DNA of 64,000 bases from Marinoscillum sp. MHG1-6 (GTDB lineage: Bacteria > Bacteroidota > Bacteroidia > Cytophagales > Cyclobacteriaceae). Positions 16,377-25,134 of the stretch are shown one piece after another. The position numbers and the translations under genes were made by a program. The notes under the pieces are model-generated. The model was not told the DNA's origin. It saw only the letters and a list, made by a program, of their open reading frames with translations, and searched no databases. The stretch lies in the NCBI RefSeq assembly GCF_024714475.1, contig NZ_JAMZMI010000001.1, positions 1 through 64,000 of the forward strand. The letters are read 5' to 3'. The first letter of the stretch is position 1. Each line of letters begins with the position of its first letter.

Positions 16377-17693
16377 ATGTTAAAACGAATTAAACAATTC
16401 GCCCTGTTGCTCTGTGCAGTAGGACTTGTAATCCTGTCCTCTTGTAATAAAGATGATGATGGTCCCACTCAAGGAAGTGTTGAAGGAATTGTGACCGCCC
16501 AGGCAGATTCTTCTGCACTTGAGGCCGTGAAAATCAGTGTTTTTGACGCCAACAGCAACGAAGCGATTGGTACAACCACTTCAACTAATTCAGATGGTGC
16601 CTATGCTATTACACTAGACCCTGGAACTTATTACCTGCGACTCGCCAAACTTGGCTTTCAGGAGGTACCGGCCCCAGGGGTTTCTGCTATCCCATTTACA
16701 ATTATCGCAGGAGAGACCGTTACGCTTGACTACGATCTCATCACAAGTGCTGTAGTAGACGGTGGTGCGATAGAAGGAAGGGTGACAGAAGGTGATAACG
16801 GCCTTGCCGGAGTTTTGGTGATTGCTAGTTCAGCAGATAGCACAGAAGCATACACCAGCACTACTGATGCCGACGGTTACTACAGCATTATCAATATTCC
16901 TGCAGGAACCTATCAAGTTAAGGGCTGGCTAAGTGGCTATAGCTCAGAAACTGTTGAAGCAACTACCACAGCCAATGCTTATACATCGGACATTAATATC
17001 AGCTTCACTTCAGGCGGTACTGCAAGCTTAAGCGGAACTGTGAAATTCCTGGCAACAAGTGGAAAACCAGTTGATGTCTCTTTAGTGCATCCTATAAGTG
17101 GCGAGGTTATTCCTGGTCTCACAGTGACAACAACCGGGGCCTTTACTATTGATAACATTCCTGATGGTGAATATCTGGCTCGTGCCAGCTACAACAATGA
17201 CACTCTTGTAGTTGATCCTGACTTCATCGTGAAGTTTGGCGATCCAAAAGTAGTGGTTAGTGGCGGTACCGCTTCGGTGGAGAATTCGTCTTCATCTACA
17301 TCTCTGGATTTTGCTCTGACTAATTCCGTATCGCTGGATAGCCCTACTAATAGCCCCGATGAAATCGTACCAGTGGAAGTGAGCCGTACAGGGTTAACCT
17401 TCAAATGGGTTGCTTATTCCAGTACTTCAGATTATGTAGTTGAGCTCCTTGATGTGAACGGAGAAGTAATCTGGGGAGGTTTTGACACTACAGTAGAGCC
17501 CGTTGCAAAAGAAGTGGAAGGTAATGTAGATGCAGCATTTACTTCTGTTGCCTATACAGGCCCAACCCTTTCAATTGGTCGTATTTATCGATGGAAAGTT
17601 TATGCCAGCAAAGACGATGCAAAAGAAGCTTCTGGCTGGAAACTAATCTCAGTAAGTGAAGATCAAATGGGTCTCATCAAGATTATTGAATAA
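16377..17693 (+). CDS. Lipoprotein with carboxypeptidase-regulatory-like domains
   Basis: 438 residues. Lipoprotein signal with lipobox VILSSC, then an acidic NKDDDGP linker. Residues about 33-115 and 127-212 are two regulatory-like (Cna-B/transthyretin-like) beta domains, each with the pattern VxGxVT..DGAYAI..PGTYYLR (SVEGIVTAQADSS; AIEGRVTEGDN). A third, weaker one begins about 216 (ASLSGTVKFLATSGKPVD). The C-terminal about 110 residues are a different beta domain (FKWVAYSSTSDYVVEL; GRIYRWKVYASKD) resembling a fibronectin-like fold. It is likely an exported surface or periplasmic binding lipoprotein of unknown ligand. A strong terminator follows, so it is probably monocistronic. Confidence 0.8.
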   Translation: MLKRIKQFALLLCAVGLVILSSCNKDDDGPTQGSVEGIVTAQADSSALEAVKISVFDANSNEAIGTTTSTNSDGAYAITLDPGTYYLRLAKLGFQEVPAPGVSAIPFTIIAGETVTLDYDLITSAVVDGGAIEGRVTEGDNGLAGVLVIASSADSTEAYTSTTDADGYYSIINIPAGTYQVKGWLSGYSSETVEATTTANAYTSDINISFTSGGTASLSGTVKFLATSGKPVDVSLVHPISGEVIPGLTVTTTGAFTIDNIPDGEYLARASYNNDTLVVDPDFIVKFGDPKVVVSGGTASVENSSSSTSLDFALTNSVSLDSPTNSPDEIVPVEVSRTGLTFKWVAYSSTSDYVVELLDVNGEVIWGGFDTTVEPVAKEVEGNVDAAFTSVAYTGPTLSIGRIYRWKVYASKDDAKEASGWKLISVSEDQMGLIKIIE

Positions 17694-17718
17694 CGATATA
17701 TCTCAACCTAACCTAATC

Positions 17719-17750
17719 AAAGCCATGAAATGAAATTCATGGCTTTTTTT
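17719..17750 (+). terminator. Rho-independent terminator
   Basis: An 11-bp stem (AAAGCCATGAA / TTCATGGCTTT), a 6-nt loop and then a T run. It ends the lipoprotein transcript just upstream of the prfB promoter. Confidence 0.85.
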
Positions 17751-17810
17751 ATATCTATTGGCAGGTTATTTACCATTGGTGAAAATCAAATCTAATACCG
17801 CGTGTTTTCT

Positions 17811-17840
17811 ATTGTGACAGCAATATTCTATATAACTTCG
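17811..17840 (+). promoter_or_regulatory. Putative prfB promoter
   Basis: TTG at 17812-17814, 18 bp, then TAACTTCG at 17833-17840, close to the Bacteroidota TTG / TANNTTTG pattern. It predicts an RNA start near 17846 and a leader of about 30 nt. Pattern match only. Confidence 0.5.
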
Positions 17841-17875
17841 CCCTCTAATAATTCAAACCCTATAAATTCAACATC

Positions 17876-18968
17876 ATGACATCAGATCAGTTGAAAGACT
17901 TGAAGAGCCGCGTCTCGGCCTTGAGGAGGTATCTTTGACTACGATAAGAAGAAGAAAGAGATAGAAGAAGAGGAACTGGTAACGGCCCAGCCGGATTTCT
18001 GGAATGATGCCGAAAAAGCCGAATCAATTCTAAAAATCATACGAGGCAAAAAAGCCTGGACCGATAGCTATGAAACTGTAGAGACTGCCGTGGAGGAAGT
18101 TGAAACTTTACAGGAATTCCTTGAAGAAGGAGAAGGCACAGAGGCTGATGTGCAGTCAGCCTATGAAAATGCGCAGAAGCTTGTAGAGGAACTGGAAATG
18201 AAGAAAATGCTTTCCAGCGAAGAGGATCAGCTATCCTGTATGCTACAGATCACACCTGGTGCCGGTGGAACCGAAAGTAACGACTGGGCGGGTATACTGA
18301 TGCGTATGTATATCATGTTTGGAGAAGCGCAAGGTTATAAAGTCAAGGAAGTAGACTTTCAACCTGGCGATGTAGCCGGTGTAAAATCTGTAACCCTTGA
18401 GTTTGAAGGACCGTTAGCGTATGGATTCCTGAAGTCTGAGAACGGCGTTCACCGATTGGTGAGGATCTCTCCATTTGACAGCGGTGGAAGAAGACATACG
18501 TCTTTTGCTTCCGTCTACGTCTATCCGGTGATTGATGACACTATTGAGATTGACATCCATCCGAATGATATAGAAATGCAAACCTCTCGAAGTGGAGGTG
18601 CTGGTGGGCAGAACGTGAACAAGGTGGAAACCAAGGTCCAATTGACACACAAACCAACGGGTATCGTGGTAGTTTGTCAGGTGGAACGTTCGCAGCTTGC
18701 TAACCGTGAACGAGCCATGCAGATGCTGAAGTCGCAGTTGTACCAGTTGGAAATAGAAAAACGGAGTGCAGAGCGTGACAAAGTTGAGGCCGGTAAGAAG
18801 GCTATTGACTTTGGTTCACAAATTAGGAACTATGTACTCCACCCATACAAGCTCATCAAAGATGCACGCACAGGTTTTGAGCGAACAGATGTGCAAAATG
18901 TACTTGATGGTGATTTGATGGATTACATCAAAGCCTTCTTGCTTATGCAGCAGGAAGTAGAAGAATAG
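17876..18968 (+). CDS. prfB: Peptide chain release factor 2, with programmed +1 frameshift
   Basis: Translated as two pieces, 17876-17935 and 17937-18968, giving 363 residues. After 20 codons the ribosome meets AGGAGG, then TAT CTT and an in-frame TGA (17936-17938) followed by C. This is the classic RF2 autoregulatory site: an internal Shine-Dalgarno sequence, CTT slip codon and weak TGAC stop. A +1 shift at CTT joins the long frame, which otherwise has no start near its beginning. The product carries the RF2 stop-codon recognition tripeptide SPF ([15 protein letters not shown]) and the catalytic GGQ (residues about 243-245). RF2 releases peptides at TGA and TAA, and low RF2 raises frameshifting. 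A simple gene caller would truncate this gene. Confidence 0.97.
17926..17939 (+). promoter_or_regulatory. RF2 recoding site
   Basis: The internal AGGAGG lies just upstream of the TAT CTT TGA C slip site. It decides production of full-length RF2 according to RF2 supply, as known for this gene in most bacteria. Confidence 0.95.
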
Positions 18969-19040
18969 TTAAAGGTCATCAGTGGTCAGTCATCAGTCCA
19001 TACCGATGACTGATTATTTCGGACTGATAACTATAGGCTA

Positions 19041-20189
19041 ATGTTAAAAGCATATTCTCGTCAATTTTGGCTCCTGAGCTTTAGTTCGTTTCTGTTCTTT
19101 GGCTCTTTTAATATGGTGCTTCCTGAACTCCCTGATTTCATGCGAAAAATGGGTGGAGAGGATTTTATTGGGCTGCATATTACTTTTTTCACCCTCACGG
19201 CACTGATCTCGAGACCTTTCAGTGGCAAGCTTACTGATACCTGGGGAAGAATCCCGGTGATGGTCTTCGGAGCAGCAGTAACAGCAGTGGTCTCGTTTTT
19301 TTACCCATTTTTCCTGAACATCTATATATTCCTCGCTATCCGGTTTTTGCATGGGTTTTCTACTGGTTTTAAACCGACCGGAACTGCTGCTTACGTCGCT
19401 GATATCGTACCACTGAACCGGCGTGGTGAGGGTATGGGCATCCTGAGCCTCTTCGGGATGACCGGTATGGGAATTGGAAACTATGTCGGCGGGGCAATCG
19501 CTAACAATTTCTCGATAGAGGTTCTGTTTTATTCAAGTGGTTTGGTTGCCCTCTTTTCGGTTGCAGTACTGGCAGGGATGAAAGAAACGGTTGAAAACAA
19601 ACAAAAATTTTCGCCAGGTCTGCTCAAGCTTAATAGATCTGAGATTTTCGAACCAGCGGTTGTCGTTCCTTCAGTAGTGATGATGCTTGTGACCTTCTCG
19701 TTTGGGGCTTCACTAACCCTGGCGCCTGATTTAAGCACTTTTCATGGAATAGAAAACAAGGGACTCTTTTTCTCCTATTTCACCTTTACTTCTCTTATTT
19801 CGAGACTTTTTGGAGGCAGGTTTTCGGATCTTTTTGGAAGGAGAAAAGTCACTATTGCAGCTATGCTCATTGTTGGAATTGGTTCTACTTATATTGGATT
19901 TGCGCTCAATGCCTTTCATTTTCTTGTGGGTGCACTGATCTTCGGAGCAGGGTATGGTCTTTCATCTCCGGCACTTTTTGCCTGGGCGGCGGACCTCTCA
20001 CCTATCCAAAACAGAGGCAGAGGATTTTCTACGCTCTTTATGGCATTGGAAATTGGCATAGGAATGGGCGCTATGCTGGCAGGCCAGATATATGCGGGTC
20101 AATCTGAAAACTTCTCGATTGTTTTCGGAGGGTGTGGCGCCCTGGCGATCATTGCTATGGTCTATCTTATTTTTAATAAAACGGATTAG
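19041..20189 (+). CDS. Major facilitator superfamily transporter
   Basis: 382 residues with about 12 hydrophobic segments. The first half carries the MFS loop 2-3 signature RPFSGKLTDTWGRIPVM, and the second half repeats it as SRLFGGRFSDLFGRRKV. This is the size of DHA-type drug/proton antiporters. The substrate cannot be told. It lies 72 bp after prfB on the same strand, with only a weak inverted repeat and no T run between, so read-through from prfB is possible. Confidence 0.88.
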   Translation: MLKAYSRQFWLLSFSSFLFFGSFNMVLPELPDFMRKMGGEDFIGLHITFFTLTALISRPFSGKLTDTWGRIPVMVFGAAVTAVVSFFYPFFLNIYIFLAIRFLHGFSTGFKPTGTAAYVADIVPLNRRGEGMGILSLFGMTGMGIGNYVGGAIANNFSIEVLFYSSGLVALFSVAVLAGMKETVENKQKFSPGLLKLNRSEIFEPAVVVPSVVMMLVTFSFGASLTLAPDLSTFHGIENKGLFFSYFTFTSLISRLFGGRFSDLFGRRKVTIAAMLIVGIGSTYIGFALNAFHFLVGALIFGAGYGLSSPALFAWAADLSPIQNRGRGFSTLFMALEIGIGMGAMLAGQIYAGQSENFSIVFGGCGALAIIAMVYLIFNKTD

Positions 20190-20298
20190 CTTTTGCGCTC
20201 TCAGAGACCTTAAACCTGGCCCTTCAACACACTACGGTAAGTAATTCTACAATGAAGATTAAACAGACTTCCGCTATTTTGCCTTCAAAACCTCTACC

Positions 20299-20955
20299 AT
20301 GATCCGCACCGTTACCATACTGTATTTTGGACTCGCTGTTACCAATGCCTTGTCATTAGCTGTGGACTGGCCTCAGGTGAACCTTTACACCAAGCCGCTG
20401 CTCATGCCACTTTTGATTTACTTTTTGTTCATCTATTCAAAAGGCGTGATCACGCTTCCAAGGTTGATGGTGGCGGGAGCCTTGATATTCTCCTGGATTG
20501 GAGATGTGGTTTTATTGAAAGCGTCAGATCCAACCTATTTCCTAGGAGGGCTGGGCGCTTTTTTAGTGGCTCAGGTCATCTATACATTTGCGTTGTACAA
20601 TGCCAGCTTTCAAAAAATAAAATTCAGCTATCGACCATTAATACCCCTATTACTGTATGCAGGATTATTGCTTTTTGCACTGATTAGAAATGCGGGGAAC
20701 ATGGTGTTACCTGTGGTAGTGTATGGGTTATGTATTGTCACTATGGCAAGTGTCGCCAGACTAAGAAGATGGGGCACAAACACAGAAAGCTACCAACTGG
20801 CATTCATCGGTGCTTTTCTTTTTGTGATCTCAGATTCCATTTTAGCCATCAATAAATTCGTAATAGATATCCCTTTAGCTGGATTTTTTGTTATCACGAC
20901 TTACGTGGTGGCCCAGTATTTATTAATGAAAGGAATATTGAAACATCCGGTCTAA
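20299..20955 (+). CDS. YhhN-family integral membrane protein
   Basis: 218 residues with about eight TM segments. It carries the YhhN/TMEM86 family blocks FSWIGDVVLL, FLGGLGAFLVAQVIY and GAFLFVISDSILAINKF, with conserved Asp and Ser. Animal TMEM86 members are lysoplasmalogenases; bacterial activity is known for only some members, so a membrane-lipid hydrolase role is a family-based guess. A terminator follows. Confidence 0.85.
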   Translation: MIRTVTILYFGLAVTNALSLAVDWPQVNLYTKPLLMPLLIYFLFIYSKGVITLPRLMVAGALIFSWIGDVVLLKASDPTYFLGGLGAFLVAQVIYTFALYNASFQKIKFSYRPLIPLLLYAGLLLFALIRNAGNMVLPVVVYGLCIVTMASVARLRRWGTNTESYQLAFIGAFLFVISDSILAINKFVIDIPLAGFFVITTYVVAQYLLMKGILKHPV

Positions 20956-20975
20956 AAGGCCAATTACGAATCATT

Positions 20976-21000
20976 AGTTGATCATTTGATCAACTTTCTT
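20976..21000 (+). terminator. Probable terminator
   Basis: A 9-bp stem (AGTTGATCA / TGATCAACT) with a 2-nt centre, then TTCTTTATT. It separates the YhhN gene from the convergent next gene. The tiny loop and short T tract lower confidence. Confidence 0.55.
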
Positions 21001-21015
21001 TATTGAGAATGGAGT

Positions 21016-21909
21016 TTATTCTGCGTAGTGGAAGACTACCTTACCAAGGGCTACGTCCAGATCAAAAGTAAGCAGATTTGGTGCGGTGGCTGAGTAATCC
21101 ATGTTTACGAAAACGTTTTTTTCTACCTGCTCAAACCCTTCCAGAATCTGAACACCACAAAATGGTGAATCCTTAATGTGTATGATGATCGGAACATCTT
21201 TAGCCGGAAGGAAGATGTCCAGGTTGCCTGCGCCTACCGTTGCCTGAACCATGCATTTCCTGTTACGCGCCTGACCTAAATCAAGAAGAGCCCTTCCAAA
21301 TCCTATATCGGCAATAACATGTTCGGCATTCGCACAGTCTACATTTTTGGCTACCAAAGAACCCATATCAACTTTCACCAGGAAAGTGTCCATTGCAATA
21401 GGGTTTGGTTCCCGCTGTTCATAATCTACCAGAACATCCGCACTACCGGATCGAATTTTCATACCTTTGACAAGCGTACCATCCAGGTTGACATCCGCCA
21501 TACCAAACCCATAGTCCAGATCCAGTTTGTAAACCTTCTCCGTATCAAAGAGAATCTTCCAAAGATTGTTTTCCATCTCATTGGCTCCACCGAGCATGGC
21601 GAAGAAAATTCCGTCACTCAAACTGGTCGTTTTAAAGTCCTGCAATGAAAGGTTCACTTTGCAGGTATTATCATCAATGTTTGCTCGAAAAGATGGATTA
21701 ACCTTATCCAGATCGGGATTGCCGAAGATGTTCAGAGGACCATTTTCAGGCTCCCCCTGTTTTATAAGACAATTACCGGCAGAAGCTTTTAGGGAAAAGT
21801 CTACCGTGTCATACCCCGAGCATTTTTGCAAGGAGTAAAACTTTTTTAATTGTCCATAACTGACTGAAAACAAAAGGCCTAACGCCACAGTAAATGCCAA
21901 CCGCAACAT
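21016..21909 (-). CDS. Exported toastrack-like (LiaF C-terminal type) beta protein
   Basis: 297 residues with a signal peptide (ends SVSYG). The body is a series of short strands of the toastrack kind: YKLDLDYGFGMADVNLDGT, KGMKIRSGSADVLVDY, VKVDMGSLVAKN, IADIGFGRALLDLG, VQATVGAGNLDIFLP. Such domains are found in LiaF and adhesin-like proteins of the envelope. Function is unknown. It is a stand-alone gene in the minus direction facing dnaJ's end, with a 44-bp gap. Confidence 0.7.
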   Translation of the reverse strand: MLRLAFTVALGLLFSVSYGQLKKFYSLQKCSGYDTVDFSLKASAGNCLIKQGEPENGPLNIFGNPDLDKVNPSFRANIDDNTCKVNLSLQDFKTTSLSDGIFFAMLGGANEMENNLWKILFDTEKVYKLDLDYGFGMADVNLDGTLVKGMKIRSGSADVLVDYEQREPNPIAMDTFLVKVDMGSLVAKNVDCANAEHVIADIGFGRALLDLGQARNRKCMVQATVGAGNLDIFLPAKDVPIIIHIKDSPFCGVQILEGFEQVEKNVFVNMDYSATAPNLLTFDLDVALGKVVFHYAE

Positions 21910-21953
21910 GTCCGATAATACGAAATGATTTGATCTATGTTGCGTAATATTAG

Positions 21954-23087
21954 CTATGCGCCGAAAAATTCTTTCATATTTTCGAAGAAACTCTTCTCCC
22001 CCTTGGTCGGGCTTGGCTCAAAATTCTTGGATTCACGTAGCCCTTCAAGTAGCTCCTTTTCCTCTTTTGACAACGATTTTGGGGTCCATACATTGACATG
22101 GATAAGCTGATCTCCTGTACGGTAGCCATCCACATCTTTGATCCCTTTGCCCCTTAGCCTCAATATCTTACCACTTTGAGTTCCTGGCTCAATTTTGATT
22201 TTGACTTTTCCATCAATGGTTGGAACTTCTATTGAAGATCCCAGAACAGCATCAATGAAACTCACATAAAGTTCATAAACCACATTGTTCCCATCTCTCT
22301 TAAGCGTATCGTCCTCAATCTCTTCAATAAGAATTAACAGATCGCCAGGGATTCCACCAGCTACTTCATTACCTTTTCCAGACATGCTCAGCTGCATACC
22401 CTCTGCTACTCCAGCCGGAATTTTAATGCTGATGACCTCTTCTGAGCGCTTCATACCGGTGCTGTCAGTGCCCGGTGCTCTATGGTCTACCATCTGTCCT
22501 GCACCACCACAGGTAGGACATGTGGATGTGGACATCATCTGACCCAACATGGTATTCATCACCTTTCGTACCTGACCAGTACCCTGGCAGGTCGTACAAT
22601 TTTTGAAAGTCGTTTCAGGGTCAACCACCAATCGGTTTACCTTAATCTTCTTTTCTACTCCAGCAGCAATCTCCTGAAGGTTTAGTTTTAGCTTGATACG
22701 AAGATTGGTTCCTTTCCGAGTTCTACGACCGCCACTTCGGCCGCCACCACCAAAGAAACTGTCAAATGGGCTTCCTCCTCCTCCACCGAAGATGTCACCA
22801 AACTGAGAGAAAATATCCTCCATGTTCATATGATGGCCACCGAATCCACCCCCGGCAGCACCGCCAACACCCTGGTGTCCAAAGCGATCATAGCGCTGAC
22901 GCTTTTCATCATTGCTCAACACTTCATAGGCCTCGGCTGCTTCCTTAAACATTTCTTCCGCATCCTTATCATCCGGATTTTTATCCGGGTGATATTTGAT
23001 CGCGACTTTACGATAAGCCTTTTTGATCTCGTCTTTGGAAGCAGATTTTTCTACACCCAGAATCTCGTAATAATCTCGCTTTGCCAT
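21954..23087 (-). CDS. dnaJ: Chaperone DnaJ with reduced zinc region
   Basis: 377 residues. J domain 1-66 with the HPD motif (KYHPDKN) that stimulates DnaK ATPase; Gly/Phe-rich linker about 75-130; then the substrate-binding part. Canonical DnaJ has four CxxCxGxG motifs binding two zinc ions. Here only two are present, CTTCQGTG (about 163) and CPTCGGAG (about 191). By spacing (the QVRKV..LGQM.. segment between them) they match the inner pair, zinc centre II, and the outer pair is missing. The C-terminal domains are normal. It lies 1 bp after grpE and is clearly the main DnaJ, not a CbpA paralog, which would lack all the cysteines. Confidence 0.95.
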   Translation of the reverse strand: MAKRDYYEILGVEKSASKDEIKKAYRKVAIKYHPDKNPDDKDAEEMFKEAAEAYEVLSNDEKRQRYDRFGHQGVGGAAGGGFGGHHMNMEDIFSQFGDIFGGGGGSPFDSFFGGGGRSGGRRTRKGTNLRIKLKLNLQEIAAGVEKKIKVNRLVVDPETTFKNCTTCQGTGQVRKVMNTMLGQMMSTSTCPTCGGAGQMVDHRAPGTDSTGMKRSEEVISIKIPAGVAEGMQLSMSGKGNEVAGGIPGDLLILIEEIEDDTLKRDGNNVVYELYVSFIDAVLGSSIEVPTIDGKVKIKIEPGTQSGKILRLRGKGIKDVDGYRTGDQLIHVNVWTPKSLSKEEKELLEGLRESKNFEPSPTKGEKSFFENMKEFFGA

Positions 23088-23088
23088 A

Positions 23089-23670
23089 TTATGAATTCGC
23101 TCCGGTCACGACTTTCGCAAATCGAACCACTTTGTCATTTAAGAAGTATCCGTTCTCCACTACATCCACCACTTTTCCGGCCATCTCTTCACCGGCTGGG
23201 ATCTGTGTGATTGCCTCATGAAAGTCATCATTGAAATCTGTCCCCTTTTCGATCTCCATCTTCTTCAGACCTTTTGTTTCTAAAGTCTTTTTGAACTTGT
23301 TATAGATCAGGTCCATACCTTCTTTGGCTGCTTCAAACCCCTCGCTCGCCTGCAGGGAATTTATCGCACGCTCAAAATCATCTAATACCGGAATCAAATC
23401 AGACATCAGATTTTGGTTTGCCGAGTTGATCAGTTCTAGTTTCTCCTTTGAAGTTCTTCTTCTGAAATTTTCAAACTCAGAATACAATCGAAGGTATTTA
23501 TCCTTCGACTCTGCCACCTCAATTTTCAACTGCTCCAGTTCATCCGGCTCCTCGACTTGCTCGGTCGCTTCTTCTTTAGCCTCCTCAGATTGAGTTTGTT
23601 GGGTTTGATCCTGAGTCACTTCTTCTTTTATTTCAGCCTGCTCCTTTTCTTCCACTTTATCTTTTTGCAT
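23089..23670 (-). CDS. grpE: Nucleotide exchange factor GrpE
   Basis: 193 residues. The first about 50 are very Glu/Gln-rich and probably disordered. Then follow a long helix ([19 protein letters not shown]) and the GrpE core with [20 protein letters not shown] and the C-terminal beta part with [17 protein letters not shown]-like ending. GrpE exchanges ADP on DnaK. It is in an operon with dnaJ downstream; dnaK is not in the window. Confidence 0.95.
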   Translation of the reverse strand: MQKDKVEEKEQAEIKEEVTQDQTQQTQSEEAKEEATEQVEEPDELEQLKIEVAESKDKYLRLYSEFENFRRRTSKEKLELINSANQNLMSDLIPVLDDFERAINSLQASEGFEAAKEGMDLIYNKFKKTLETKGLKKMEIEKGTDFNDDFHEAITQIPAGEEMAGKVVDVVENGYFLNDKVVRFAKVVTGANS

Positions 23671-23762
23671 ACTTCTATTAAGGTTTTAGACGCTGTGCGT
23701 CTGTCAATTTCTTTGCCAAAGGGTATTCTTATGACAAGATGACAGAAATACGAACGAAACCG

Positions 23763-23770
23763 CAAATTTA
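23763..23770 (-). promoter_or_regulatory. Possible -7 element of grpE-dnaJ
   Basis: On the minus strand it reads TAAATTTG, a perfect TANNTTTG. It lies about 93 bp upstream of grpE. No good -33 TTTG was found at the usual spacing. Confidence 0.35.
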
Positions 23771-23845
23771 GCATAGAAACTGTGTCACATCATACCCGCA
23801 TGCAGGCATATCTTCATTTACCCAATCATGAAGCTAAGAGACGTT

Positions 23846-25057
23846 TTATTTTTGAAAGATTGTCAAGTCGCCTGCAGGACTTATTCGCTGATTCGCGCTT
23901 ATTTGAGACGACTCGAAAAGCAGGATATATCCATCAACAAAAGCGTATTTACCATAGACAATGGAACTCATTTGATTCGTTCGACCTGGCTGTGATTGTG
24001 TGACGCTTTGAAACTTAAATTGTTCGCCCTTCACCCAATCCTTTTCATGTTTTGACAACTGCTCCTCAAAAGTTGCCTTATTCCACCCTTGCTGAATTTC
24101 AGTATCAACCACAAAACCATTAATCAAAGGGTGCTGAACGCCCACCTCAAATCCAAAAAGGTTTTTGACGAGCGTAATGAGTGATGAAGATTTTTCATCG
24201 TAATAAACCTCCAATATTTTTTGCCCAAAACGATAGGTACGCCCATCTTTTAGTTGAATAAAGTAGGCTCCATTATTATCCACATACCTTCCTTCATCCT
24301 GCCGATCTTTTACGTTTATTATCGCTAACTGGAGTTCCGGAACAACAAAAAAAGTATCATTCAAATACTCGAACTCCAAATCATACGCTCGAAGTAAACG
24401 GTAACCGAATGTCAAGCTATCGAATGTCGATCTGCTCCGCTGGCTATTGATGGTTTGATAATCACCGGGTTTATTTTGACTTTCAGTATAGGCAACCTCA
24501 AGGATACTATCGGCCACATTCACATGAATATGAGTGATACTGTCCTCTTTAATTTCGAGGATTCCGCTCATTGAACCATTCTCAGCATAGAATAAGGCTT
24601 CATAGGTCCCGGTTGGAATTTTATCTGCCTTCCATTCATACCTCGTTTTATCACTAACCATATCCAACTGGGCAATCCGAATTTGAATGGACACAGGGAA
24701 GGACTGTATTAGAAGGCTCCCGGTACCTCGCTCGGCAATGGCTTCTGCACCACTTTGAGTGATGATGATTTCCGGGTTAAACGGATTACCAGGCTTGTAC
24801 GTAAAAACCTGTCCGGCCGTAAGATTTACCTGTCCCTTAAAAGGTTCACTGCCTTCTTTGACCATTTTTACATTGTGAACCCCGGGTGTCAGATCCTCAA
24901 CAACCAAACCTCCCACTTCCGCCGTGGTTCTACCTCTATAGATCCCATCCACAAAAATCATCAGATCCTGTTCGGCTACAACCTGAAGATGTGCATTCTG
25001 GGCCCAGGCCTGAATAATGGTGAGGTGACAAAAAAAGAAAAGCAAAACCGTTTTCAT
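23846..25057 (-). CDS. Exported protein with PEGA-like N-terminal domain
   Basis: 403 residues when started at the ATG at 25057, which gives a clean signal peptide (MKTVLLFFFCHLTIIQAWAQ); the longer frame to 25123 only adds residues before it. About residues 22-90 look like a PEGA domain (LMIFVDGIYRGRTTAEVGG, LTPGVHNVKMVKEG), a small beta module of envelope proteins. A second similar strand set follows (IPTGTYEALFYAENGS). The C-terminal about 200 residues, with FGYRLLRAYDLEFEYL and FGQKILEVYYDEKSS, are not recognised. Function unknown; envelope location likely. Confidence 0.65.
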   Translation of the reverse strand: MKTVLLFFFCHLTIIQAWAQNAHLQVVAEQDLMIFVDGIYRGRTTAEVGGLVVEDLTPGVHNVKMVKEGSEPFKGQVNLTAGQVFTYKPGNPFNPEIIITQSGAEAIAERGTGSLLIQSFPVSIQIRIAQLDMVSDKTRYEWKADKIPTGTYEALFYAENGSMSGILEIKEDSITHIHVNVADSILEVAYTESQNKPGDYQTINSQRSRSTFDSLTFGYRLLRAYDLEFEYLNDTFFVVPELQLAIINVKDRQDEGRYVDNNGAYFIQLKDGRTYRFGQKILEVYYDEKSSSLITLVKNLFGFEVGVQHPLINGFVVDTEIQQGWNKATFEEQLSKHEKDWVKGEQFKFQSVTQSQPGRTNQMSSIVYGKYAFVDGYILLFESSQISANQRISPAGDLTIFQK

Positions 25058-25134
25058 GTAATCAGTTTTGCTTTCAATATACGAAAAGACTGAATGTCTG
25101 ATAATAAAATACTCGTTAAGCATGCAGGCAGAAA

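Noticed and set aside
18987-19012. Inverted repeat CAGTCATC / GATGACTG between prfB and the MFS gene
   Set aside because: Ten-nt loop, short stem and no T run; not convincing as a terminator.
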